Shown: one piece after another, positions 53,611-63,286 of the stretch
How the letters are laid out: each line of letters starts with the position of its first letter
How positions within the stretch are numbered: position 1 is the first letter of the stretch
Origin: Luteolibacter flavescens
GTDB lineage: Bacteria; Verrucomicrobiota; Verrucomicrobiia; Verrucomicrobiales; Akkermansiaceae
Length of the DNA: 64,000 bases
Assembly (NCBI RefSeq): GCF_025950085.1
Contig: NZ_JAPDDS010000018.1
Coordinates: forward strand, 37,981-101,980
Reading direction: 5' to 3'
The notes under the pieces: generated by a model
Seen by the model: only the letters and a program-made list of their open reading frames with translations
Told to the model about the DNA's origin: nothing
Databases searched by the model: none
Made by a program: the position numbers and the translations under genes

Positions 53611-56600
53611 TCACGGCGTCACAATTCGATAAAATGCCGCCGTTTCCGGAGCATCCGTGTCGAGGTAGTCGATCACGCCGTCCTCCACTCCCAGCTCGGA
53701 GGCGAGCGTGATCCAGGTCAGGAGATCCGTGGAGCGCTGGAGCGTGTGGCCCACACCGGGCGTGCCGGTGTAGCGGAAGCGCATCGCGCCATCGCCCGCG
53801 TGCTCCAGTATCGGTGGCGCGGAGGGCGTGCCGCTTCCGCCCTGGGTCACCTCCACGGAGATTTGTGCGGTGATGAAGCCGCCGCGGCCGTCCTCCACGG
53901 TCAGCGGGAATGAGTCCGGGCCGAAGTAGTCGATCGACGGTGTATAAGTGAGAGCCGTCGCATTCATCGAGACCTGGCCACCTTGGGCGGTCGAGCCGTG
54001 GGGGAGGATGACCGGCGTGACCGGGTCGCCATCGGGATCGTAGGCGCCACCCAGCAGCGTCGCATACGGGAGCGTCACCGGCTTGTTGATGGTGGTGGTG
54101 AAGGTGTGGCCGGCATAGACCGGCGGCGTATTGCCTTCGGTGGTGATGACGAGCAGCGGGCGCTTCGCGGGGTCGGTGGCTTCCTTCGAGGCGAAGGCAG
54201 CTTCACCAGACTCCGCTTCGAGAAAGAGGCCCTGCACGCCCGGTGTCGTGACCCAGTCACCGAGGTCGATCTCGATCACACCCCCGGACGGGATCGATCC
54301 TGTGAAGCTGCCGAGTTCCGCGCCCTTGGCCGGGGCGGTCTCCGAGGTGATTGCGGCCTCGTCCCAGTCATTCGAGAGCGCGGCGTAGGCGCGGATAGTT
54401 GTTTCCCCGGTGGCGATTCCTGCCGCTTCCGTCAGGCGCAGCTTCGCGCCCAGCGGCACGGCATCGAGGGTGGTGAGGTCGAAGGTCAGATAGGCCAGGC
54501 GATCCTCCGCGCGAACGGCCAGAGTGCTCCCGTTGTCGTTTTCACCATCGTCGGTGAAGGCATCGTGAACCGGTGAGAAAGTGCGGCGTCCGGTCAGGGA
54601 TGGCAGCTCGATGGTCACGGTGATTTCATCGTGAGCATCAAGGTCACCATCGTCGGCGGCGAGGCTTAGCACGTAGGTGCCCGGCTCGCTGAAGGTGACC
54701 TGCGTGGCGGCCGCGCCCGCCTGGGAGAAAACGACGGGTGCGGGGCCCGACGCCATCATCCAGCTCACCTCCAGGTCCAGAGGATCGGGGAGGCCGTCGT
54801 CGGAGATCTGGCCTTCCAGCGTGATCGCGACGGTCTCGCCGGTGAGGAATGCCTCCTGGTTTTCCCCGGCCTCTACCATCGGGGGGGCATTCGTCACGCT
54901 GCCGCCGGTGGTCGATTTCACCAGCACGATCCAGTCTTGGGTAGTGTCCGAGGGCGGGCTGCCCAGATTGACCGTGCCACCGCCCTGCACATCGGCGGCG
55001 GGGATCACGGGACCGCCATTCCGCGGATCAAACCACTGCACCGAGAAGGCACCGCTGGCCGCGGAAAGATTGAGCGTGTGGCTGCCGCCCGAGCGGAGCT
55101 GCACCAGATACGTGTCGCCGGTCTTCGCGAGGCAGCGGTTTCCATTGTCGCCGTTGCCGCTGACGAGCTCGTTCTGGTTGCTCATCAGCTCGAAGGAGAA
55201 ATCATTCTCCGCGAAGAGCTGCAGCGCATTCCGGCAGTAGGCCCAGAAGGCGTCCCGGCTGCGGAAGTCCTGGCAGGTCGTGTCCGAGTGCGCGTAATTG
55301 TAGCCGAAGTAGAATTCGCAACCCGCGCCGCCCGCGAGGATGGTCGCCCACAGGGCATCGCGCCGTGCATCCGTGTGGCTGTTGCCGGCGTTGTTGTCCG
55401 GGCGCAGGCTGGCGCTGGCATTGCCCGGCTCGTCGCAGCCCACCACCCACGGCTTGCCATACTGGCTCGACCGCCGGACGTAGCGCAGCACGTTCGTGAA
55501 GGTGTCGCTGAAATTTGACTCGTTCAATTGCAGCGACATCCCGGTGAGCGCGAACTGCGGGCCCATCAGGTCAAAGTGCTGGTCGCCATTGTGGATGACG
55601 ATGTGGTTCCTGTACGGATCGTTATCGTGGAAGAACTTCGCCCACGCCTGCTTCTGCGCGGTGGTGGCGTCATTGATTTCCTCGCCCAGGTTCCAATTCA
55701 ACGCGAGGTGGTGGCTGTAGCGGGCGATGAGCTCGCGGTAGTAGAGCTTTCTCAGAGGTCCCAGGTTTCCGCTGTCGAGCAGCGTCTCGTTCTCGGTCTC
55801 CTGCGTCTTGAAGTGGAGATAGAGGCCCTTGCGCGTGCCGTGCTCGAAGATCGTCTCCCACTGGTCCAACCGCGACACGTCGAACCTGCTGCGCTCGGTG
55901 TAGGTCGTGTAGGGGAAGACATTCCGGTCGTCCCCGTTGATGTTCATCGTGAGGAAGGAGACGGAGTTGAGCCCCTCCGCGGCGAGGTAGTTCAGCGCGC
56001 CGATGAGCCCCTTGCCTTTCGTGCCTTGCCACACGGGATCGCCCGCCTGCCAATCGGCCACATGCGGGCCCCACGTTTTGACCAGATCGTCCTTCTGGCC
56101 GTCGGTCTTGAAGTCGCCGTCGAAGTCCGCGTACGAAAGCAGGTTCTCCGGGGAATCGACCCCCGTCTTCATGAAGTACTCGCCGCTGCCGGAGAAGCGC
56201 AGGTAATGGCGGCCCACGTATTCCAGCCGACCCTTCGAGCGGAAGTCGCGGCCGGTCTTGTCACTGGGCGCGATGACGAATGCACCCTGCACTCCGTCGA
56301 AGTGGCCGCCGCTGCTTCCGGACATTGCGTCATCTGCCGACGCAACATTTGTCCCGCTGCGGAAGGATACCGTGTATGTCCACTCGCCGACGAGATCCGG
56401 CGCGAAATGGACACGCCAGATATTGCCCGTGGTCGCCGATGTCTCCGCGGCATTTCCATCCGCGGCATAATATCCGGGGACGATTCTCGTCGTGCCGGTG
56501 GCGGTGTGGATAAAGGTGATATCCGCCCGGTAGTCGGTGAAGGGATTCGGCGTCGCGGCCTCGCCCGTCTGCGGTCCTGCGAAGTCGAAAGTCAGCTTGT

Positions 56601-56724
56601 GCCAGCGTTTCAGCTCTCCCTCCACAGGCAGGGCGATCGGCGTCTGTGCGGACAAGGGAGATATCGCCGACGCGACGGCTGATAAGACAAGTCCGATTAC
56701 CCGATATGGAAGGTTAAGCCGCAT
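53611..56724 (-). CDS. Secreted multidomain glycoside hydrolase-like protein (DUF5060)
   Basis: 1037 residues after the signal peptide start MRLNLPYRVIG. In order: a DUF5060-type N-terminal domain (VEGELKRWHKLTFDFAGP, about 30-130); a TIM-barrel catalytic region (about 165-480) with NWNLGEEIND and WVVGCDEPGN as candidate acid residues; and a collagen-binding-2-like domain (SVQWFDPRNGGP). A PKD-like domain, a DNRLRE-like beta domain (AYAALSNDWDEAAITSET), a cadherin/Ig-like domain (GGAYDPDGDPVTPVI), and a terminal RSTDLLTWITLASELG module follow. It probably degrades an extracellular plant or algal polysaccharide. No PEP-CTERM signal. Confidence 0.85.
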   Translation of the reverse strand: MRLNLPYRVIGLVLSAVASAISPLSAQTPIALPVEGELKRWHKLTFDFAGPQTGEAATPNPFTDYRADITFIHTATGTTRIVPGYYAADGNAAETSATTGNIWRVHFAPDLVGEWTYTVSFRSGTNVASADDAMSGSSGGHFDGVQGAFVIAPSDKTGRDFRSKGRLEYVGRHYLRFSGSGEYFMKTGVDSPENLLSYADFDGDFKTDGQKDDLVKTWGPHVADWQAGDPVWQGTKGKGLIGALNYLAAEGLNSVSFLTMNINGDDRNVFPYTTYTERSRFDVSRLDQWETIFEHGTRKGLYLHFKTQETENETLLDSGNLGPLRKLYYRELIARYSHHLALNWNLGEEINDATTAQKQAWAKFFHDNDPYRNHIVIHNGDQHFDLMGPQFALTGMSLQLNESNFSDTFTNVLRYVRRSSQYGKPWVVGCDEPGNASASLRPDNNAGNSHTDARRDALWATILAGGAGCEFYFGYNYAHSDTTCQDFRSRDAFWAYCRNALQLFAENDFSFELMSNQNELVSGNGDNGNRCLAKTGDTYLVQLRSGGSHTLNLSAASGAFSVQWFDPRNGGPVIPAADVQGGGTVNLGSPPSDTTQDWIVLVKSTTGGSVTNAPPMVEAGENQEAFLTGETVAITLEGQISDDGLPDPLDLEVSWMMASGPAPVVFSQAGAAATQVTFSEPGTYVLSLAADDGDLDAHDEITVTIELPSLTGRRTFSPVHDAFTDDGENDNGSTLAVRAEDRLAYLTFDLTTLDAVPLGAKLRLTEAAGIATGETTIRAYAALSNDWDEAAITSETAPAKGAELGSFTGSIPSGGVIEIDLGDWVTTPGVQGLFLEAESGEAAFASKEATDPAKRPLLVITTEGNTPPVYAGHTFTTTINKPVTLPYATLLGGAYDPDGDPVTPVILPHGSTAQGGQVSMNATALTYTPSIDYFGPDSFPLTVEDGRGGFITAQISVEVTQGGSGTPSAPPILEHAGDGAMRFRYTGTPGVGHTLQRSTDLLTWITLASELGVEDGVIDYLDTDAPETAAFYRIVTP

Positions 56725-57153
56725 GAACGATAAGGAAGGGGGGAGGAGACAAACGTGGCAACCGCGCAAGGTCGCTGCGCAAATCGTGCCGGAATACGTG
56801 TGAACCGCATTTCGTCCCGAAAGCCACGCAGTTCAACTGAAAAGCATATCCCGCTCGTTATCCCATCGGTGTGAAGGCCGCGCGCAATCTGCAAACGACG
56901 GCCTTGGCACCAAGCAAAACGCACACACTGGGAGCACTCCGGCCTTGCCTCGCGTGGTGACCACCGGCAGCGTCCGCGCCGCTTTGACCGACACGATGCC
57001 ACAGGCTTGTCCCGCCAGTCTCACTCCGCCCTGAAGCGAGAGTTCGAGCTGCTGATGCTCCCGTGATTTCCGCCGGGCCCGGTTGTCCGGCGGTTGATTC
57101 GTCTGCCTGTGTCCATCCCGCCGCACGTCGCGGCCTCGTCCTGTTGTATTGTC
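56725..57153. other. Intergenic region between divergent genes
   Basis: A 429-base divergent gap between the glycosidase and the SulP gene. Both promoters should lie here, but no strong -35/-10 pair stands out. Short open frames are present with no protein-like features. I see no riboswitch, RNA gene or long repeat. Confidence 0.5.
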
Positions 57154-58635
57154 ATGCCTTCCTTGAATTCTCCGTGGTTTTCCAATCTGCGCGGCGACCT
57201 GCTCGCCGGCATCGTCGTCGCCCTCGCCCTCATCCCCGAGGCAATCGCCTTCTCCATCATCGCCGGGGTCGATCCACAGGTCGGCCTCTATGCGTCCTTC
57301 TGCATCGCGATCGTCATCTCATTCGTCGGCGGGCGACCGGCGATGATCTCCGCGGCCACCGGTGCGATGGCGCTGGTCATGGCCACGCTGGTGAAGGAGC
57401 ACGGTCTCCAGTATCTGCTCGCCGCCACGCTGCTGACCGGCGTGATCCAGTTCGGCTTCGGCGTCATGAAGGTTGGCGGGCTGATGCGCTTCGTATCGAG
57501 GTCCGTCATCACCGGCTTCGTGAATGCCCTCGCCATCCTCATCTTCATGGCACAGCTCCCCGAGCTGGACCTGCGGGTGGAGGGCGTGAGCTGGATCTCC
57601 TACGCGATGCTCGCCGGTGGACTGGCGATCATCTACCTGCTGCCCAGATTGACGAAGGCGGTGCCGTCCTCGCTGGTATGCATCATTGTCATGACGGTGC
57701 TCGCGGAGCTGCTGCGGCTGGACGTCCGCCGCGTGGGGGATCTCGGACAATTGCCGGACACGCTGCCCGTTTTCCTCTGGCCACAGGTGCCGCTGAATTT
57801 CGAGACGCTCGCGATCATCCTGCCGTATTCGGTGAGCCTTGCGGTGGTCGGCCTGCTGGAGTCGCTGATGACCGCGCAGATCGTGGACGACATGACGGAC
57901 ACGACGAGCGACAAGAACCGCGAGTGCCGCGGGCAAGGCATCGCGAACTTCGTGGCGGGTCTCTTCGGCGGCATGGCAGGCTGCGCGATGATCGGGCAGT
58001 CGGTCATCAATGTGAGGTCCGGTGGGCGCACCCGCTTGTCCACGCTCACCGCGGGCGTGGTGCTCCTGCTGTTGCTCCTCTTGCTGAATGACCAGGTGAG
58101 GAAGATGCCGATGCCCGCGCTGGTGGCGGTGATGGTCATGGTCTCCATCGGCACCTTCAACTGGGCGTCCTTCCGGAATCTGGCCATCCATCCGAGGTCC
58201 ACGAGCACGGTGATGATCGCCACGGTGGTGACCGTCGTCTGGACGCACAATCTCGCGCTGGGGGTGGGTGCCGGTGTCTTGCTCAGCGCCCTGTTCTTCG
58301 CGCGGAAGATCGCGCAGGTGATGGAGGTGACCAGCAGCCGGGAAGGGGACACCCGCACCTATGTCGTGCGCGGGCAGGTCTTCTTCGCATCGGCGGGGCG
58401 CTTCACCGAGGCCTTCGATTTCAAGGAGACGCTGGCGAAGGTGGTCATCGATGTTTCCCACGCGCATCTCTGGGATCTCACCGCGGTCGGTGCGCTGGAC
58501 AAGGTGGTCTTGAAATTCCGCCGCGAGGGTGCCGAGGTCGGGATCATCGGCATGAATGAAGCCAGCGCCACCGTGGTGGACAAGCTGGCGATCCACGACA
58601 AGCCCGGCGCGCTGGAGCGGATGCTGGAACATTGA
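57154..58635 (+). CDS. SulP-family anion transporter with STAS domain
   Basis: A 493-residue inner-membrane transporter of the SLC26/SulP family. The membrane core starts [25 protein letters not shown] and contains [16 protein letters not shown] and [24 protein letters not shown]. The C-terminal STAS domain (about 400-493) includes [27 protein letters not shown], with the usual phospho-Ser/Thr position changed to Ala/Thr. The likely substrate is sulfate, bicarbonate or another anion. It lies 37 bases upstream of the arsR promoter. Confidence 0.93.
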   Translation: MPSLNSPWFSNLRGDLLAGIVVALALIPEAIAFSIIAGVDPQVGLYASFCIAIVISFVGGRPAMISAATGAMALVMATLVKEHGLQYLLAATLLTGVIQFGFGVMKVGGLMRFVSRSVITGFVNALAILIFMAQLPELDLRVEGVSWISYAMLAGGLAIIYLLPRLTKAVPSSLVCIIVMTVLAELLRLDVRRVGDLGQLPDTLPVFLWPQVPLNFETLAIILPYSVSLAVVGLLESLMTAQIVDDMTDTTSDKNRECRGQGIANFVAGLFGGMAGCAMIGQSVINVRSGGRTRLSTLTAGVVLLLLLLLLNDQVRKMPMPALVAVMVMVSIGTFNWASFRNLAIHPRSTSTVMIATVVTVVWTHNLALGVGAGVLLSALFFARKIAQVMEVTSSREGDTRTYVVRGQVFFASAGRFTEAFDFKETLAKVVIDVSHAHLWDLTAVGALDKVVLKFRREGAEVGIIGMNEASATVVDKLAIHDKPGALERMLEH

Positions 58636-58672
58636 GGGCCCGGGCCAGCATTCCGGAACGCGGTATGGCTGG

Positions 58673-58709
58673 TTGACATGACGGGAAAACTCGTTACGAG
58701 TTTTCCCGT
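58673..58709 (+). promoter_or_regulatory. arsR promoter with overlapping palindromic operator
   Basis: TTGACA (58673-58678) and TACGAG (58695-58700) are 16 bases apart. A perfect 13-bp inverted repeat with a 3-base centre (58681-58693/58697-58709; arms ACGGGAAAACTCG) covers the spacer and -10. An ArsR dimer bound here would block RNA polymerase, and metalloid would release it. The repeat ends one base before the chosen GTG start. Confidence 0.85.
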
Positions 58710-58710
58710 T

Positions 58711-59070
58711 GTGAGCGATGTCGTTTCATTTTCCCGCGCGCTGGCCGATGTCACCCGCTGGCGCATCGTCCGCCTGGTGATGGATGAGGCGCTGTGCGTC
58801 TGCGAACTGGCGGACATTCTCGAAATGCCGCAGTCATCCGTTTCCAGCCACGTGCAGGTGATCCGGAAGGCAGGCCTGCTGGAGGATGAGAAGTGCGAGA
58901 AGTGGACCTACTTTCGCATCGCGAAAAGCTACCGCGCCCTGATCCGCACGCTGGTGAAAACGCTCGGCGACGACCTCCATCCGGATGATGCGGAGAAGGC
59001 CGCGCGCCGCCTCGCCGTCCGCGAGAATTCCTGCTGCCCCGGACCTGTCAAACTTGCCACACGCCGATGA
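58711..59070 (+). CDS. arsR: ArsR/SmtB-family metalloregulator
   Basis: About 119 residues. The winged helix has the recognition segment ELADILEMPQSSVSSHVQVIRKAGLL. The metalloid-sensing motif CVCEL follows ALCV. A C-terminal NSCCPG may add ligands. I prefer the GTG at 58711 because the ATG at 58678 would put the operator and the -10 element inside the coding sequence. The gene overlaps the next (DUF6428) by four bases. It represses the ars operon until As(III) binds. Confidence 0.9.
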   Translation: MSDVVSFSRALADVTRWRIVRLVMDEALCVCELADILEMPQSSVSSHVQVIRKAGLLEDEKCEKWTYFRIAKSYRALIRTLVKTLGDDLHPDDAEKAARRLAVRENSCCPGPVKLATRR

Positions 59071-59546
59071 TCCTCTCCGAGCTCAAGTCCCTGCTCCGCG
59101 ACCACGCGGACCGCTTCTTCCGCCTGCAGCTTCCCGATGGCGCGGCGGTGCCGGTTTCATTCCACGTCACCGAGGTCGGGCGGGTGCAAAAGACCTTCCT
59201 CGACTGCGGCGGCACCATGCGGGAGTCCGTGACCTGCCAGCTCCAGGTGTGGGTCGGCGAGGACTTCGACCACCGCATCGAGACGGGCAAGATGGCGGCC
59301 ATCCTCGACAAGGCGAAGGCGTATCTGCCCGACGAATCCGTGCCGGTGGAGATCGAATACGAAGACGGGTTGATTTCCCAATATCCCATCGAAGGCCACG
59401 AGGTCACCGGTGAGGCGGTCATCCTGCGGCTCGCGCGGAAACACACCGAATGCCTCGCGCCGGAATTGTGCGGGCTGCCATCGATCAAGCGCCTGCCGTC
59501 GATCGGCGGCGGGAATCCCTGCTGCGGCCCTGCCGGGTGCTGTTAG
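59067..59546 (+). CDS. DUF6428 family protein of ars operon
   Basis: A 159-residue cytoplasmic protein (LSELKSLLRDHADRFFRLQL, then VPVSFHVTEVGRVQKTFLDC). It belongs to the DUF6428 group found next to arsR in many Bacteroidetes and PVC genomes. The C-terminus carries a Cys cluster (GNPCCGPAGCC), a candidate metalloid ligand. Coupled to arsR by an ATGA overlap; four bases precede the aquaporin gene. Confidence 0.8.
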   Translation: MILSELKSLLRDHADRFFRLQLPDGAAVPVSFHVTEVGRVQKTFLDCGGTMRESVTCQLQVWVGEDFDHRIETGKMAAILDKAKAYLPDESVPVEIEYEDGLISQYPIEGHEVTGEAVILRLARKHTECLAPELCGLPSIKRLPSIGGGNPCCGPAGCC

Positions 59547-59550
59547 ATCG

Positions 59551-60204
59551 ATGAGGAAGGCGCTCGCGGAATGGCTCGGCACCTTCTTCCTCGTCTTCGC
59601 GGGGACCGGGGCGATCGTGATCGACCAGGCGAGCGGCGGGGCGATCGGTCATGTCGGGATCGCGCTGACCTTCGGCCTCGTGGTGCTGGTGATGATCCAC
59701 ACCTTCGGCGATGTCAGCGGCGCGCACCTGAATCCGGCGGTCACGCTGGGCTTCGCGGTGGCCGGGCGATTTCCCTGGCGGGACGTGCCGAATTATCTGG
59801 CGGCGCAGTTGGCCGGGGCATTTACGGCGAGCGTCCTGCTGAGGCTGATGTTTCCGGGCCCGGGAACCCTCGGGGCCACGCTGCCAGCCGGGAGTGTCGC
59901 GCAGAGCTTCATCCTGGAGATCGTGCTCACCGCGGCGCTGATGCTGGTGATCCTCAGCGTCTCCAGCGGCGCGAAGGAAAAGGGGATCACCGCGGGAATC
60001 GCGGTGGGAGCCATGGTCGGGCTGGAGGCGATGTTCGCCGGGCCGATCAGCGGGGCGTCCATGAATCCCGCGCGTTCGCTCGCCCCCGCATTGGTGAGCG
60101 GCCACGTCCAGCACCTCTGGCTCAACCCCGTGGCTACGATCCTCGGTGCGCTGCTGGCAGTGCCGCTGTGCCGGGCCGTCCGGTCAAGCGACCATCCTTC
60201 ATGA
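59551..60204 (+). CDS. Aquaglyceroporin (AqpS-like arsenite channel)
   Basis: A 217-residue MIP-family channel with six hydrophobic segments and both NPA motifs ([12 protein letters not shown] and [13 protein letters not shown]). In an arsR...arsC operon such a channel lets As(OH)3 made by ArsC leave down its gradient, as shown for Sinorhizobium AqpS. No ArsB or Acr3 pump is present. The ATGA overlap couples it to arsC. Start at 59551, four bases after the DUF6428 stop. Confidence 0.9.
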   Translation: MRKALAEWLGTFFLVFAGTGAIVIDQASGGAIGHVGIALTFGLVVLVMIHTFGDVSGAHLNPAVTLGFAVAGRFPWRDVPNYLAAQLAGAFTASVLLRLMFPGPGTLGATLPAGSVAQSFILEIVLTAALMLVILSVSSGAKEKGITAGIAVGAMVGLEAMFAGPISGASMNPARSLAPALVSGHVQHLWLNPVATILGALLAVPLCRAVRSSDHPS

Positions 60205-60632
60205 AACCAACCGTCCTCATCCTCTGCACCGGCAACTCCTGCCGGTCTCACCTCGCTGAAGGCATCCTCCGAGCCGCGGCTGGTGACATCATCGATGTCC
60301 GGAGCGCCGGCTCGAAGCCCGCCGGTTACGTGCATCCCCTTGCGGTGAAGGCGATGGCCGAGATCGGCATCGATCTCGCCAGCCATCGCTCGAAGCACCT
60401 CGATGAATTCCTTTCCCGCGACATCCACACCGTCATCACGGTCTGCGGGAATGCCGACCAGGCCTGCCCGATCTTCCCCGGCCAGATGCAGCGGCATCAC
60501 TGGAACTTCGACGATCCCGCGCACGCCACCGGGACCGAGGACGAGCAGATGGCCGTCTTCCGCCGCGTGCGGGACGAGATCCGGAAGGTCTTCGAGGCGT
60601 ATGCCGCCGGGCTGAGGTTTGGGAAACCATAG
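60201..60632 (+). CDS. arsC: Arsenate reductase, thioredoxin-coupled (LMW-PTP type)
   Basis: A 143-residue enzyme reducing arsenate to arsenite. The P-loop is CTGNSCRS (Cys9-Cys14), and the two other redox cysteines are Cys82 and Cys89 ([14 protein letters not shown]). The numbering is almost that of S. aureus ArsC, so the triple-Cys thioredoxin relay should work. Last gene of the ars operon. Confidence 0.95.
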   Translation: MKPTVLILCTGNSCRSHLAEGILRAAAGDIIDVRSAGSKPAGYVHPLAVKAMAEIGIDLASHRSKHLDEFLSRDIHTVITVCGNADQACPIFPGQMQRHHWNFDDPAHATGTEDEQMAVFRRVRDEIRKVFEAYAAGLRFGKP

Positions 60633-60680
60633 CGGACGCATGCCGCGACATCCGTGCTTTGTTGCTGGTGGGGAGGCGGT

Positions 60681-60691
60681 GCACCCGTTAG
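60681..60691. repeat. Left copy of an 11-bp direct repeat flanking the patatin module
   Basis: GCACCCGTTAG, 14 bases before the patatin ATG. It is identical to 63901-63911, 3.2 kb away. It may be an insertion footprint or simply a shared promoter element. Confidence 0.4.
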
Positions 60692-60704
60692 AGAATGCGG
60701 AGTC

Positions 60705-61814
60705 ATGGATTTGACCGCTCCCCCTTCCGGTCGTGCTCGGCTGCTGGCCTTTGATGGCGGCGGGATCCGCGGGTTGTTTTCGCTGGAGATCGCCCGGCGG
60801 ATGGAAGTGCTGTTGCGGGAGCGGCACGGGCGGCCGGACATGGTGCTGGCGGACCATTTCCACTACATGGGCGGCACGAGCACGGGGGCGATCATCGCCA
60901 CCTTCCTGTCGTGGGGCCTACCGGTGGACGAGGTGCTGCGCCTCTACCGCGAGAATGCCCGCGTGATGTTCACGAAGGCCGGGCTGAGCAGCATCCACAA
61001 GCACCGCTTCGCCGGTCAGCCGATCTCGGATTTCCTGAAGAATTTCTTCGTCGAAAGCGACGGTACTCCCTCGACGCTCGGTACTGCGCAGCTCCGCACG
61101 CTGCTGCTGGTGGTGACACGGAATGCCTCCACCGGATCGCCGTGGCCGATTTCGAACAACCCGCAGGCGCTCTACAACGACCGCTCGCAGCCGGGCTGCA
61201 ATCTCGACCTGCCGCTGTGGCAGATCGTGCGTGCGAGCACTGCCGCGCCGACCTTCTTCCCGCCGGAGGTGATCGAGATCGCCGACCGCCAGAGCGGTGA
61301 GCCGAGGAAGCAGGTCTTCGCCTTCGAGGACGGCGGCGTCACGCCCTTCAACAATCCCGCGTATCTACTCTACACCATGGCCACGCTGCCGGAGTATCGC
61401 CTGCAGTGGCCGGATAGAAAGGAGCGCATGAGCCTTGTCTCCATCGGCACGGGACGGGTGAAGACGGGGCGGGGCTCGCGGCTCGATGAGAATCTGCTCG
61501 GTCAGGCGAAGTCCGTTCCGGCAGCGCTCATCGGCTCCGCGCAGTGGATGCAGGACCTGCTCTGCCGGCAGCACGGCGAGTGCCGCCATGGCGAGCCACT
61601 GGACAGCGAGATCGGCGATCTGGTCCGGGAGAATCCGCGCGCGGCATTCCTCTACGCGCGCTATGACCGCAGCATCGGCGACGCCGACATGGAGGCCGCG
61701 CTGAAGGTGAGCAAGAAGGGCTTCACCCTGGATAATATCGAGCTGATGGACTTCCTCGGCGAGATGGGCCGGGCGTATGCGGAGCGGTCGGTGAAGCTGG
61801 AGCACTTTGATTGA
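60705..61814 (+). CDS. Patatin-like phospholipase (defence-associated type)
   Basis: A 369-residue protein with the patatin catalytic set: oxyanion loop DGGGIRG (17-23), nucleophile Ser59 in GTSTG (57-61) and Asp209 in EDGG (208-211). The N-terminus is intracellular (no signal peptide), as in CapV-like effectors of CBASS that destroy the inner membrane. No cyclase or NucC/cap gene is nearby. Its stop overlaps the next gene, which encodes a SLOG + membrane protein. A direct repeat GCACCCGTTAG lies just upstream. Confidence 0.88.
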   Translation: MDLTAPPSGRARLLAFDGGGIRGLFSLEIARRMEVLLRERHGRPDMVLADHFHYMGGTSTGAIIATFLSWGLPVDEVLRLYRENARVMFTKAGLSSIHKHRFAGQPISDFLKNFFVESDGTPSTLGTAQLRTLLLVVTRNASTGSPWPISNNPQALYNDRSQPGCNLDLPLWQIVRASTAAPTFFPPEVIEIADRQSGEPRKQVFAFEDGGVTPFNNPAYLLYTMATLPEYRLQWPDRKERMSLVSIGTGRVKTGRGSRLDENLLGQAKSVPAALIGSAQWMQDLLCRQHGECRHGEPLDSEIGDLVRENPRAAFLYARYDRSIGDADMEAALKVSKKGFTLDNIELMDFLGEMGRAYAERSVKLEHFD

Positions 61815-63270
61815 GATTGAGGAGATGGAAGACCGTGGATCGCAGATGGCAGGTGATGGGGTTCCGGCGTTTCGCCGCGTGTGGATCGTGGGCTTCGCCG
61901 GGCACCGGCGGCTGGTTGAGCCGGCGGCGGTGAAGGCGGCTATCGTCACGGCGCTGCGGGAATTCCGCGATGGCGTGGAGGGCGAGCTGACCGGCCGCGC
62001 CAGTGCGGCTGCGGGAGCGGACCTGCTTTTCCTGGAGGCCTGCCGCGAGCTCGGGCTGGCCTACAGCGTGGTGCTGCCATTCCCCGAAGAGCGATTCCAG
62101 GAGGACTTCGATGATGATGCGGAGTGGGCCAGGGCGAGGACTCTCATCGATGGCGCGGCCAATGTGGAGATCGTCCCCGGAAATGAAGTCGCCCCCGAGG
62201 CCTACCACCTCGCCGCGCGCGAGATCCTCGACGTGTGCGATGCGATGCTCTTCCTCTGGGACGGCCAGCCCGCGCGCGGCATCGGCGGCACGGCGGAAAG
62301 CGTGGGCGAGGTGCGCGAGCGCGGCCTGCCCCACCGCATCATCGAGGCGGAGACGGCGCGCATGGGACCGCTGGTGAGCCAGGTGCCGCTGCCTTGGCGG
62401 GACGATGTGATCGCGCGCCTGCCCGCCGTGCCGGGCGTGGATCGCTTGTTCACGGAGCTGGATCGACGTGCCGTCCGCGGCGCGCCGAGGTCGCGCTGGT
62501 TTGCCGCCGGATCGATCTCGCTGAACCAGTGCGCGACGGTCATTGCCGGGGTGCTCGCCGTTTTCGGGCCGGGGGCCGACCTCGCCGCGGTGGTGAAATT
62601 CGGCATCGTCGTCCTCGCCGCGTGCCTGCCGTGGGTGGGGGCCCGCCTGCGGATCAATAACCAGTGGGTGGACGACCGCCTGCGCGCGGAGATGCTGCGC
62701 TCGCTCTCCGCCTCACATGCCTTCGCGCCGCCGCTGCGTCCCTTCGCCGCGGAGCTGCTGCATGACGACGCGGCCTTCCTGCGCAGCGCGGCGTGGCAGA
62801 TGATCGGCCAGCGCCGCCCGTGGCAGGAGGAGCGAGACCGCTACCTGAGGCAGCGGCTCGATGGCCAGATCGGCTACCTCGCCTCAAAGGGCGAGCACGC
62901 GGCACAGCGGCTGAAGGTCTTCCAGACTGCCTTCCGCATCGCCTCCTCGGGGGCCATGCTTTTCGGCGCGGTGGCGATTTTCAAAGGCGTCTTCAAGTGG
63001 CAGGTGCCCCCCTTCGCGGACCGCGTGCTGTTGTCCTTCCTGCCGGTGGTGCTGCCGGCGATCGCGGCGTGGTGCCTGGCGATGATCCCGCTCTTCGAGC
63101 ACAAGCGCCGGGCGAATCTCTACCGCCAGATCGTCGGGCGGCTGAAGGAAAAGCGCGCCGAGCTGGCGGAGGCGAAGTGTTTCACCACCGCCGCCCAGGT
63201 CGTCGCGGCCAGCGAGCGCCTGCTGCTCACCGAGCTGTGGGAATGGGCAGGCACCCGCGGGCGGAAATGA
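61807..63270 (+). CDS. SLOG-domain protein with C-terminal SLATT-like membrane region
   Basis: 487 residues. The N-terminal Rossmannoid domain (about 25-190) has SLOG/TIR-like features: WIVGFAGHRRL, GADLLFLEACRELG, VVLPFPEERFQEDF and LFLWDGQPARGIGGT. Two hydrophobic stretches follow (CATVIAGVLAVFG; VVKFGIVVLAACLPWVGA), then a helical region and another membrane hairpin (ASSGAMLFGAVAIFKGVF; LLSFLPVVLPAIAAWCLAMIPL). This matches SMODS/SLOG-associated membrane effectors (SLATT, DUF4231). SLOG domains sense or process nucleotide ligands. The TTG at 61807 (overlapping the patatin stop, with GGAG upstream) is my start; ATG at 61825 or 61846 are alternatives. Confidence 0.75.
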   Translation: MIEIEEMEDRGSQMAGDGVPAFRRVWIVGFAGHRRLVEPAAVKAAIVTALREFRDGVEGELTGRASAAAGADLLFLEACRELGLAYSVVLPFPEERFQEDFDDDAEWARARTLIDGAANVEIVPGNEVAPEAYHLAAREILDVCDAMLFLWDGQPARGIGGTAESVGEVRERGLPHRIIEAETARMGPLVSQVPLPWRDDVIARLPAVPGVDRLFTELDRRAVRGAPRSRWFAAGSISLNQCATVIAGVLAVFGPGADLAAVVKFGIVVLAACLPWVGARLRINNQWVDDRLRAEMLRSLSASHAFAPPLRPFAAELLHDDAAFLRSAAWQMIGQRRPWQEERDRYLRQRLDGQIGYLASKGEHAAQRLKVFQTAFRIASSGAMLFGAVAIFKGVFKWQVPPFADRVLLSFLPVVLPAIAAWCLAMIPLFEHKRRANLYRQIVGRLKEKRAELAEAKCFTTAAQVVAASERLLLTELWEWAGTRGRK

Positions 63271-63286
63271 TCCACCGCGCCTCCAT

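Noticed and set aside
58678..58710. ATG at 58678 as arsR start.
   Set aside because: It would encode the operator palindrome and lie within the -35/-10 promoter; GTG 58711 fits better.
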